From Zeimonas sp046347945 (lineage in GTDB: Bacteria > Pseudomonadota > Gammaproteobacteria > Burkholderiales > Burkholderiaceae_E), in NCBI GenBank assembly GCA_046347945.1, contig JAXMFB010000004.1, forward strand, positions 1 to 64,000: 64,000 bases of DNA, read 5' to 3'. The position numbers and the translations under genes are program-made. Every line of letters begins with the position of its first letter. Within the stretch, counting starts at the first letter, position 1. The notes beneath the pieces were generated by a model, which was given only the letters and a program-made list of their open reading frames with translations, did not search any database and was not told where the DNA came from. Shown piece by piece: positions 1 to 6,604 of the stretch.

Positions 1-460
1 GGGTGTTGGCCACCCGCTCGTTCAGCCGCGTGCCGCTGGACTTCAGCATCGCGAACACCGCTGCGGCGTCGGTCGAGCCGACGATCGCCCCGAGCAGCAG
101 CCCGAGCCGCCAGTCGATCGCCAGCACCCGGGCAGCGAACAGGCCGACCGCCAGCGCGGTCAACACCACGCCGACCGTCGCCAGCACGAGCGACGGGCGC
201 AGTGCCACCCGGAACGTGCTGAGCTTGGTGCGCAGCCCGCCGTCGAGCAGGATGATCGCCAGCGCCAGGTTGCCGACGAAGAAGGCCGTACCGTAGTCGT
301 CGTACCGGATGCCGCCGATGCCGCCCTCCCCGGCCAGCATGCCGACCACCAGGAACACCAGCAGGAACGGCACCCCGAGCCGCGACGAGAAGGCGCCCAG
401 CATGATGCCGGCGAACATCAGCAGCGACCCGATCAGCAGCAAGTTGTTGACGAACGCCAT
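1..460 (-). CDS. Potassium/proton antiporter, NhaP2/CvrA type (3' part outside the window)
   Basis: The first 153 codons are present, starting at the ATG read from 460; the gene runs off the left edge without a stop. The protein begins MAFVNNLLLIGSLLMFAGI and continues as hydrophobic helices with the CPA1-type stretch LLLGAIVGSTDAAAVFAML, in which the conserved Asp of the transport core sits. Members of this family exchange K+ (or Na+) for H+ across the inner membrane. The cytoplasmic TrkA-C/CorC-like tail that separates NhaP2/CvrA from other CPA1 exchangers is out of view, so the subfamily is an inference from the N-terminal sequence. Confidence 0.8.
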   Translation of the reverse strand, partial: MAFVNNLLLIGSLLMFAGIMLGAFSSRLGVPFLLVFLVVGMLAGEGGIGGIRYDDYGTAFFVGNLALAIILLDGGLRTKLSTFRVALRPSLVLATVGVVLTALAVGLFAARVLAIDWRLGLLLGAIVGSTDAAAVFAMLKSSGTRLNERVANT

Positions 461-605
461 GGTGCGAGAAGCTTAGCAGGCTGCCCCTGGCGTCCCCGCG
501 ACGGTCGCCGTGCCTGTCCACCGCCGGCCGTCAACCACCGCCCGGGGTCGCGCGTTCTTGGCTGCGTGAGCGATCGGCTCATGCACAAGGTCGAAAGGAC
601 AAGAC

Positions 606-848
606 ATGAACAAGCTTCTCGCCGCCATCATTGCGGCTGCGTTCTCGACGGTCGCGTTCGCGCAGGCGGCCGCCCCGGCTGCGCCGGCGGCTCCCGCCGC
701 TCCGGCCGCGCCCGCCAGCGCGGCGACGCCGGCAACTCCCGCGACGCCCGCCGCGAAGCAGACCCAGGAGCGCAAGCGCGTCCAGGCGCACAAGGCGACC
801 AAGTCGAGCAAGGCCAAGCGTACGCGCGCGGGCAAGCAGCCCGGCTGA
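606..848 (+). CDS. Small exported Ala/Pro-rich basic protein
   Basis: An 80-residue protein. Residues 1-19 form a clear signal peptide (MNKLLAAIIAAAFSTVAFA, cut before Q20). The mature part has two low-complexity blocks: an Ala/Pro repeat (AAP units, about residues 21-50) and a Lys/Arg/Thr-rich tail (about 51-80). An AAGGAC ribosome binding site lies 6 nt before the ATG. The design, signal plus Ala/Pro spacer plus cationic tail, recurs in unannotated periplasmic proteins of Burkholderiales. I cannot assign a function. The signal peptide and ribosome site make it a real gene; overlapping longer frames have neither. Confidence 0.7.
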   Translation: MNKLLAAIIAAAFSTVAFAQAAAPAAPAAPAAPAAPASAATPATPATPAAKQTQERKRVQAHKATKSSKAKRTRAGKQPG

Positions 849-866
849 GCGTCAGGTCGCCGGAAC

Positions 867-903
867 GCGGCGACGCGCGGGTCGGTGACCCGCCCGTCGC
901 CGC
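867..903. terminator. Long hairpin between the small exported gene and tRNA-Leu
   Basis: Arms GCGGCGACG (867-875) and CGTCGCCGC (895-903) flank an inner 7-bp stem GCGGGTC/GACCCGC with a GGT loop; only one C-C mismatch interrupts 16 pairs. There is no U-run on either side. It lies where transcription from 606-848 meets the tRNA transcript coming from the other strand, so it could stop both. Confidence 0.45.
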
Positions 904-910
904 GGTCAAT

Positions 911-997
911 TGGTGCCGGAGGCGGGAATCGAACCCGCACGCCCTTTCGGGCACCGGATTTTGAGTCCGGCGCGTCTACCAGTTCCACCACTCCGGC
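911..997 (-). tRNA. tRNA-Leu (anticodon CAA)
   Basis: On the minus strand the 5' acceptor arm GCCGGAG (997-991) pairs with CTCCGGC (921-915), followed by the discriminator A and an encoded CCA (913-911). The anticodon arm is CCGGA-CTCAAAA-TCCGG, giving anticodon CAA, which reads UUG. A long variable arm (GTGCCCGAAAGGGCGT region) marks it as a class II tRNA, as expected for Leu. The T-arm GGTTCGAATCC is canonical. The length of 87 nt including CCA fits. Confidence 0.95.
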
Positions 998-1032
998 CAG
1001 CGATGTCGGGGTCGTCCCCGAGGCGGACCCGC

Positions 1033-1061
1033 ATTATCTGCAATCGCGTACTCGCCGGCAA
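1033..1061 (-). promoter_or_regulatory. Sigma-70 promoter of tRNA-Leu
   Basis: On the minus strand TTGCCG (1061-1056), a 17-nt spacer and GATAAT (1038-1033). Transcription would start near 1026, about 29 nt before the mature tRNA 5' end at 997. Spacing is ideal, with four matches in the -35 box and five in the -10 box. Confidence 0.6.
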
Positions 1062-1104
1062 ACCGGTTGCGCGGGGTTGCGCGACGATCCGCGGCCAGCG
1101 TCCA

Positions 1105-2490
1105 TCAGCCGCGCAGCACGCATTTCTCGTAGAGCCCCAGCGCGCGCCCCTGTGGGTCGTACTTCGCTTTCAGCGCGGCGTATTCGTCCATCCGGTAGGC
1201 GCGCGCGAACTCCTCGCGCGTGAAGAAGCTGTCCGAATAGAGCGACTTGATGCCGCCCAGGCGCATCACCTCGCGCTCGACGAGACGGTTGAAGTGCCCG
1301 GGCTCGTGCCGCACGGCGCTCTCGACCACGTCCCAGAAGCCGAAGTTCACGTAGCGCACGCCCGGTTCCAGCGGGTAGAGCGTGAACCGCGCCGACGCCT
1401 CCGCAGGGCGGATGGGGCAGACCCAGACCGGCAGGATGCCGATCTCGCGCAGCAGGAACCCGAGGAACTCCGCGGCCCGCGCCAGCGGGATGTCGACGTC
1501 CTGGATCACCGACTCGGTGAAGCGTCCGCGCAGCCGCGCGATTCGCCGCGTGAGCCCCCAGCGCGCGTTCCAGCGCATGACGCGCGTGTAGAAGCGCGAG
1601 TTCAGGCGCTCGCGCCCGAGCAGCCGGCGCACCAGCGGATTCTGCGCATGAACGTTCTTCGAGCACCAGAACCAGTCGGTGTCCCAACGCCACAGGTAAT
1701 CGCGTGCGCTCAGGTAGTCGGTCTCGCGGCCGCTCAGCGAGCGATAGTAGATCTTCTCGAAGGTGTAGTCGCTGAGCCAGGGCGCGTCGTCGACGAAGCG
1801 CGCGACGCTCAGCACCTGTTCGCCGGCCCCGAACACGACGCTGTCGACGAAATCGGCCGGACCCGCGCACTGCTGCGCGAGGTCGCCGAAGAACGCGTCC
1901 GGGTCGCCGTGCCGGCGATGCTCGACGTGCACGGCGCGCCGCACCGGCAGCGTGCGCAGCCGCAGCCGGATCGCATAGCCCAGCGTGCCGTACGAGTTGG
2001 GGAACCCGAAGAACAGGTCACGGTGCTCGTTGTCCGGCGCGCAGCGCACGATGCAGCCATCGGGCAGCAGCACGTCGAACTCCAGCAGCGTGTCGTGCAC
2101 CAGACCCTGGCGGAATGAGGTGGCCTCGATGCCGACCCCCGCCGCCGCGCCGCCGACGGTGATCGTCTTGAGCTGCGGCACGACCGCGGGCATCACGCCA
2201 TGCGACAACGTGGCGTCGACCAGGTTCTCGTATCGCGTCGAGCCCTCGACGTCGACCCAACCCCCCGCGACATCGATGCCGAGCACGTGCCGGAACTCGC
2301 GCAGATCGAGCCGGTGCTTGGGGCTTTCGGCGCGATCGCGGAACAGGTTGGACGTGCTGCGCGCAAGCCCGAGCGGCGCGTGGCCCGCCGAACCCAGCGC
2401 CGCGACGAGTTGCGCACGGCGAGCCGCGTGCTGCGCCGCCGCGTGCCGCGTGGCGTCGTCTTCGGGCGTCGCCCGCCGCTCAGCCCGCAT
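1105..2490 (-). CDS. FAD-dependent oxidoreductase of the DHCR24 type, candidate TmsA-like fatty-acid reductase
   Basis: A 461-residue protein. It has the PCMH-type FAD-binding region seen in delta(24)-sterol reductase-like enzymes: a VDVEGSTRYENLVDATLSHG-type strand, the VPQLKTITVGGAAAGVGIE loop, and LYEK near the C-terminus. The start codon lies inside the last codons of the upstream methyltransferase gene (11-nt overlap), so the two are translationally coupled. In actinobacteria the same pairing of a DHCR24-like flavoprotein (TmsA/BfaA) with a CFA-like methyltransferase (TmsB/BfaB) makes 10-methyl fatty acids: the methyltransferase adds a methylene to a phospholipid acyl chain and the flavoprotein reduces it. 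The function here is an inference from family and context. Confidence 0.8.
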   Translation of the reverse strand: MRAERRATPEDDATRHAAAQHAARRAQLVAALGSAGHAPLGLARSTSNLFRDRAESPKHRLDLREFRHVLGIDVAGGWVDVEGSTRYENLVDATLSHGVMPAVVPQLKTITVGGAAAGVGIEATSFRQGLVHDTLLEFDVLLPDGCIVRCAPDNEHRDLFFGFPNSYGTLGYAIRLRLRTLPVRRAVHVEHRRHGDPDAFFGDLAQQCAGPADFVDSVVFGAGEQVLSVARFVDDAPWLSDYTFEKIYYRSLSGRETDYLSARDYLWRWDTDWFWCSKNVHAQNPLVRRLLGRERLNSRFYTRVMRWNARWGLTRRIARLRGRFTESVIQDVDIPLARAAEFLGFLLREIGILPVWVCPIRPAEASARFTLYPLEPGVRYVNFGFWDVVESAVRHEPGHFNRLVEREVMRLGGIKSLYSDSFFTREEFARAYRMDEYAALKAKYDPQGRALGLYEKCVLRG

Positions 2491-3694
2491 AGAGGAACCC
2501 GCGGCCCATCGGATAGCTGGTGTCGGTGACGTTGCCCTTGCTGAAGACGATCTGGAACAGGTGCGTATACCCGGCCGGCGAGCGGAACATCTCTGCGCAA
2601 CCGATCAGGTAGGTGAGCCAGATCCGGCGGAAGCGCTCGTCGAAGCGCCCGGGGTCGAGCGTGCGGATCGCCTCCCAGTTGCGCTCGAAGCGCTCGGCCC
2701 AGGCGTCGAGCGTGGGCGCGTAGTGGCGCCGCAGGTTCTCGACGTCGATCACCTCGAGCCCGCAGCGCTCCATCTCGACGATCACGTCGGCGAGGCTCGG
2801 GATCCACCCGCCCGGGAACACGTGCTTGCGAATGAACAGTTCGGTGTCGTAGCGCCCGACGTGGCCGATGAAGTGAAGCATGCCCAGGCCGCCGGGCTTG
2901 AGGAAGTCGGCGTGCGCACGCACCACGTCTGCGAGCTGGTCACGGCCAGCGTGCTCGAGCACGCCGATCGACACCACCTTGTCGTACTGCCCGTCGACGT
3001 CGCGAAAGTCCGCGTCGCGCACCGACAGCTGCGCCTGCAGGCCGCGCCGCGCGATCTCGCCCCGAAGCCAGTCCGCCTGCTCGGTCGCGGTGTTGACGCC
3101 GACGCCGGTGGCGCTGGTGGTCTCGAGCGCCCGGAACATGAAACCGCCGAACCCGCAACCGATGTCGACGAAGCGCTCGCCGCGCGACAGCCCGATCTTG
3201 CGGCAGACATGGTCGATCTTGTTGCGCTGGGCCTGTTCGAGCGACGTCGTGCCCTCGGGCCAGTAACCGCAGGTGTACATCTTCAACGGATCGTCGAGCC
3301 ACAGCCGGTAGAACGGCTCGCCGAGCCCGTAGTGGGCGCGCGCGTTGGCCTTCGCCTGCGCCGGGCTGCGGTTCGACCGGCGCCACTCGAGCAGGTCGTT
3401 CTCGACCTTCGCCACCGTGCGCACCTGCTGGCCGAGGTCGCTCATCATGCCGGCCGCGAACAGGGCGTGCAGGTCGCCGCCGACGTCGATATCGCCATCG
3501 AAGAAGGCCTCGAGCAGGCCGATGTGTCCCCGGGTGAACCCCTTGAGCAGCGCCGCCTCGGAACGAAAGGCGATCGTGAAGCGCGGCTCGCCGTCGCCGG
3601 TGCGCAGACGCGAGCCGTCCGGCAGCGCGACCTCGAACGGGATGCCGGGTCGCGCCCCGAGCGAGTCGACGATGCCCTGGATCGAGAACAGCAT
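2480..3694 (-). CDS. Cyclopropane-fatty-acid-synthase-family SAM methyltransferase, candidate TmsB-like
   Basis: A 404-residue protein starting at MLFSIQGIVD, chosen because GGAGG lies 6 nt before this ATG and the family N-terminus fits; longer upstream frames lack support. It shows the CFA hallmarks: HYGLGEPFY (121-129), YTCGYW (140-145) and SAM motif I VDIGCGFGG (176-184), and ends in a tail resembling the family (SYPMGRGFLYAG). The family transfers a methylene carbon from S-adenosylmethionine to the double bond of phospholipid-bound unsaturated acyl chains at the membrane. It overlaps the FAD reductase gene downstream. It could be an ordinary cyclopropane synthase; the reductase partner argues for methyl-branching instead. 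Confidence 0.85.
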   Translation of the reverse strand: MLFSIQGIVDSLGARPGIPFEVALPDGSRLRTGDGEPRFTIAFRSEAALLKGFTRGHIGLLEAFFDGDIDVGGDLHALFAAGMMSDLGQQVRTVAKVENDLLEWRRSNRSPAQAKANARAHYGLGEPFYRLWLDDPLKMYTCGYWPEGTTSLEQAQRNKIDHVCRKIGLSRGERFVDIGCGFGGFMFRALETTSATGVGVNTATEQADWLRGEIARRGLQAQLSVRDADFRDVDGQYDKVVSIGVLEHAGRDQLADVVRAHADFLKPGGLGMLHFIGHVGRYDTELFIRKHVFPGGWIPSLADVIVEMERCGLEVIDVENLRRHYAPTLDAWAERFERNWEAIRTLDPGRFDERFRRIWLTYLIGCAEMFRSPAGYTHLFQIVFSKGNVTDTSYPMGRGFLYAG

Positions 3695-3739
3695 GGGGCC
3701 CCTCCGTGCCGGCCGCGAACGGTGCATCTTTGCACGTCC

Positions 3740-3745
3740 TAGAAT
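3740..3745 (+). promoter_or_regulatory. Possible -10 box of queA
   Basis: TAGAAT lies 8 nt before the queA ATG in the 59-bp gap between the divergent methyltransferase gene and queA. No convincing -35 box is visible. If used, the transcript would be almost leaderless. Confidence 0.25.
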
Positions 3746-3753
3746 GACGCGCC

Positions 3754-4812
3754 ATGCGACTGTCCGATTTCGACTTCGAGCTGCCTGCAGAGCTGATCGC
3801 GCAGCATCCCGGCCCCGCACGCAGCGAATCGCGCCTGTTGCACGTGCGGCACGACGGACTGTCCGACCTGCGCTTCGACGCACTGCCCGGCCTGCTCGAA
3901 CCCGGCGAGTTGCTGGTGTTCAACGACACGCGGGTGCTGCGGGCGCGCCTGCGCGGCTCCAAGGACACCGGAGGGCGCATCGAAGCGCTGATCGAGCGCA
4001 TCACGGGCGAGCACGAGGCGCTGGCCCAACTGCGCGCGAGCAAGCCGCCACGACCGGGCACGAGGCTCGCCTTCCGCTCGGTCGGCGCCACCGTGATCGG
4101 GCGCGCCGGAGAGTTCTGGCAGCTGCGCTTCGACGACCCGGTGCTCGCCGCGCTCGACCGCGAAGGCGAGCTACCGTTGCCGCCCTACATCACGCACCCG
4201 CCCGGCACGGAGGACGAGCGCCGCTACCAGACCGTCTACGCGCGCGAGCCCGGGTCGGTTGCCGCCCCGACCGCCGGCCTGCACTTCGACGAGCCGCTGC
4301 TGGCGCGGCTGCGCGAGCGCGATGTCGAGTTCGCCTTCGTGACGCTGCACGTGGGCGCCGGCACGTTCCAGCCGGTGCGGGTCGACGACCTGTCCCGGCA
4401 CCGGATGCACGCCGAGCGCTTCAACGTGCCGGCCCGGACCGCCGAGGCGGTCGCGCGTGCCCGCGCCGCCGGCAGGCGCGTCGTTGCGGTGGGCACCACG
4501 TCGCTTCGTACGCTCGAGTCGGCCGCGTCCGAAGACGGCCGGGTACTCGCCGGCAGCGGCGAGACGCGGCTCTTCGTCACGCCTGGCTATTCGTTCCGGA
4601 TCGTCGACCGGCTGATCACCAATTTCCACCTGCCGAAGTCGACGCTGCTGATGCTGGTATCGGCCTTCTCGGGCGTCGAGCGCATCCGCGCCGCCTATGC
4701 GCACGCGATCGCCGAGCGCTACCGCTTCTTCAGCTACGGCGACGCGATGCTGCTCGAGCGCGAGCCGCCAGGCGACGCGCCCTCGCAGGCGCGGCAGGCC
4801 GGCAGGCGATAA
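3754..4812 (+). CDS. queA: S-adenosylmethionine:tRNA ribosyltransferase-isomerase
   Basis: A 352-residue protein, close to the usual 340-356. It begins MRLSDFDFELPAELIAQHP and carries the family signatures FNDTRVL, AAPTAGLHF, HVGAGTFQPV and ITNFHLPKSTLLMLVSAF. It transfers the ribosyl moiety of SAM to preQ1 in tRNA (Asp, Asn, His, Tyr) and isomerises it to epoxyqueuosine. The tgt gene that installs preQ1 follows after 7 nt, so both act in one queuosine operon. The gene is intact. Confidence 0.97.
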   Translation: MRLSDFDFELPAELIAQHPGPARSESRLLHVRHDGLSDLRFDALPGLLEPGELLVFNDTRVLRARLRGSKDTGGRIEALIERITGEHEALAQLRASKPPRPGTRLAFRSVGATVIGRAGEFWQLRFDDPVLAALDREGELPLPPYITHPPGTEDERRYQTVYAREPGSVAAPTAGLHFDEPLLARLRERDVEFAFVTLHVGAGTFQPVRVDDLSRHRMHAERFNVPARTAEAVARARAAGRRVVAVGTTSLRTLESAASEDGRVLAGSGETRLFVTPGYSFRIVDRLITNFHLPKSTLLMLVSAFSGVERIRAAYAHAIAERYRFFSYGDAMLLEREPPGDAPSQARQAGRR

Positions 4813-4819
4813 TCGGCCG

Positions 4820-5950
4820 ATGCTCGACTTCGAACTGCTGGCCAGCGATGGCCAGGCCCGTCGCGGCCGCCTCGCCGTCACGCACGGCGCGATCGACACG
4901 CCGGCGTTCATGCCGGTGGGCACCTATGGCGCGGTCAAGGCGATGTCGCCGCGCGAGCTCGAGGAGGTCGGCGCGCAGGTCATCCTCGGCAACACGTTCC
5001 ACCTGTGGCTTCGACCCGGGATCGGGACGATCCGCAAGTTCGGCGGGCTGCACCGGTTCAACGGCTGGCCGCACCCGATCCTGACCGATTCGGGCGGCTT
5101 CCAGGTCTGGAGCCTCGGCGAGCTGCGAAAGATCTCCGAGGAAGGCGTACGCTTCGCGTCGCCGATCGACGGTGACCGCCTGTTCCTGACCCCCGAGGTG
5201 TCGATGCAGATCCAGCACGCGCTGGACGCCGACATCGCGATGATCTTCGACGAGTGCACGCCCTACGAAACCGCCGGACGGCCGACTGGCGTCGACGAGG
5301 CGGCCGAATCGATGCGGCTCAGCCTGCGCTGGGCGCGGCGCTCGCGCGACGAGTTCGACCGGCTCGGCAACGCCAACGCGCTGTTCGGCATCGTGCAGGG
5401 CGGCATGTACGAGGCGCTGCGCGACGAGTCGCTCGCGGGCCTCGCCGACATCGGCTTCGACGGCTACGCGATCGGCGGCCTGTCGGTCGGCGAGCCCAAG
5501 GAGGACATGATGCGGGTCCTCGGCCACACGGCGCCGCGCCTGCCGGCATCGAAACCGCGCTACCTGATGGGCGTGGGCACGCCCGAAGATCTCGTGTCCG
5601 GCGTCGCCGCCGGAATCGACATGTTCGACTGCGTGATGCCCACGCGCAATGCGCGCAACGGCTGGCTGTTCACCCGCTTCGGCGACCTGAAGCTGCGCAA
5701 CGCGCGCTACCGCGACGACGAGCGACCGGTCGACGCCCGTTGCGACTGCTACGCGTGCCGGCACTTCTCGCGCGCCTACCTTCACCACCTGCAGAAGATC
5801 AACGAGATCCTCGGCGCGAGGCTCGCCACGATCCACAACCTGCACTTCTACCTGTCGCTGATGGCGCAGATGCGTGCGGCGATCGAGGCCGGCGAATTCG
5901 GGGCTTTCGCCCGCCGCTTCGCGGCCGACCGGGCCCGCGGAATCGACTGA
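4820..5950 (+). CDS. tgt: tRNA-guanine transglycosylase (queuine/preQ1 insertion)
   Basis: A 376-residue protein starting MLDFELLASDG, 7 nt after the queA stop. The active-site motif DSGGFQ (90-95), the FGIVQGG loop, the GGLSVGEP loop and the nucleophile segment MFDCVMPTRNARNG are intact. The zinc site is formed by the CDCYAC cluster and a downstream His. The enzyme exchanges G34 for preQ1 in the wobble position of GUN tRNAs, the step before QueA. A longer in-frame start upstream would lie inside queA and has no support. Confidence 0.97.
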   Translation: MLDFELLASDGQARRGRLAVTHGAIDTPAFMPVGTYGAVKAMSPRELEEVGAQVILGNTFHLWLRPGIGTIRKFGGLHRFNGWPHPILTDSGGFQVWSLGELRKISEEGVRFASPIDGDRLFLTPEVSMQIQHALDADIAMIFDECTPYETAGRPTGVDEAAESMRLSLRWARRSRDEFDRLGNANALFGIVQGGMYEALRDESLAGLADIGFDGYAIGGLSVGEPKEDMMRVLGHTAPRLPASKPRYLMGVGTPEDLVSGVAAGIDMFDCVMPTRNARNGWLFTRFGDLKLRNARYRDDERPVDARCDCYACRHFSRAYLHHLQKINEILGARLATIHNLHFYLSLMAQMRAAIEAGEFGAFARRFAADRARGID

Positions 5951-5982
5951 CGTCCGGCCCCCGGGGCGCCGCTGCCGGCCGG

Positions 5983-6010
5983 AAAAAAAGGGGCCCGCGA
6001 ACGCGGGCCC
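5983..6010 (-). terminator. Intrinsic terminator readable from the minus strand
   Basis: GGGCCCGC-GAAC-GCGGGCCC (5991-6010) is a perfect 8-bp stem with a 4-nt loop. On the minus strand it is followed by one C and seven Ts (complement of 5989-5983), a classic intrinsic terminator. On the plus strand, downstream of tgt, there is no T-run, so it would be weak for tgt. No minus-strand gene is seen to its right before 10138. Confidence 0.55.
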
Positions 6011-6066
6011 TGATCCCTGGCTGGTATCGCGACGATCTACGCAACGAGCGTGCCAGCACGCCGACA

Positions 6067-6084
6067 TGCCTGCGATATCAGGCA
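6067..6084. repeat. Short palindrome in the tgt-yajC gap
   Basis: TGCCTG-CGATAT-CAGGCA is an 18-bp dyad in the 259-bp gap between tgt and yajC. It lies about 90 bp upstream of the yajC -10 box, so it could be an operator. Apart from the terminator hairpin and the promoter I see no gene in this gap. Confidence 0.25.
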
Positions 6085-6173
6085 CTTGCAGGCGCCCGGC
6101 CCGACGCCACGGGTCCGCGGCTGGCGTGCGAGGGCGGCGCCGGCAAGGCTGCCGACGTGAGCAAAGTCACGGT

Positions 6174-6182
6174 TGCTATAAT
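6174..6182 (+). promoter_or_regulatory. Extended -10 promoter of yajC-secD-secF
   Basis: TGCTATAAT is a perfect extended -10 element. The hexamer at the -35 distance is poor, as is usual for extended -10 promoters. Transcription would start near 6189, about 21 nt before the GTG start of yajC. Confidence 0.7.
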
Positions 6183-6209
6183 CCCCGGTCGTTTACGGGA
6201 GACCCCTCC

Positions 6210-6557
6210 GTGTTCATTTCCAGCGCATACGCCCAGGCCGCGGGCGGCACCGAGCAGCAGATCATCGGCTTCCTGCCGATCATCCTGATGTTCGTCGTGC
6301 TGTACTTCCTGATGATCCGCCCGCAGATGAAGCGCGCCAAGGAGCACAAGACGATGCTCGAGGCGCTGAAGAAGGGCGACGAGGTCGTCACCTCGGGCGG
6401 CCTGGTCGGGCGGATCACGAAGGTCGCCGAAGGCTACGTCACGATCGAGGTCGCGCGCGCCCCCGACTCGAAGGGCGGCGATGCGGCGATCGAGATGACG
6501 TTCCAGAAGGCCGCGGTACAGACGCTGCTGCCGAACGGTACGATCAAGGCGATCTGA
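6210..6557 (+). CDS. yajC: Preprotein translocase subunit YajC
   Basis: A 115-residue protein starting at GTG as (M)FISSAYAQAAGG, the form typical of betaproteobacterial YajC; a GGGAG ribosome site precedes it. One membrane helix (about 21-37, FLPIILMFVVLYFLMIRP) is followed by the conserved RPQMKRAKEHKTMLEALKKG and GDEVVTSGGLVGRI segments. YajC binds SecDF in the inner membrane and assists protein export. It is first in a yajC-secD-secF operon; secD follows after 47 nt. Confidence 0.95.
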   Translation: MFISSAYAQAAGGTEQQIIGFLPIILMFVVLYFLMIRPQMKRAKEHKTMLEALKKGDEVVTSGGLVGRITKVAEGYVTIEVARAPDSKGGDAAIEMTFQKAAVQTLLPNGTIKAI

Positions 6558-6604
6558 GCAGGGCAATCCGTGCGGGCCCGAGGGCGCCCCAACCAGGCAG
6601 CCGA

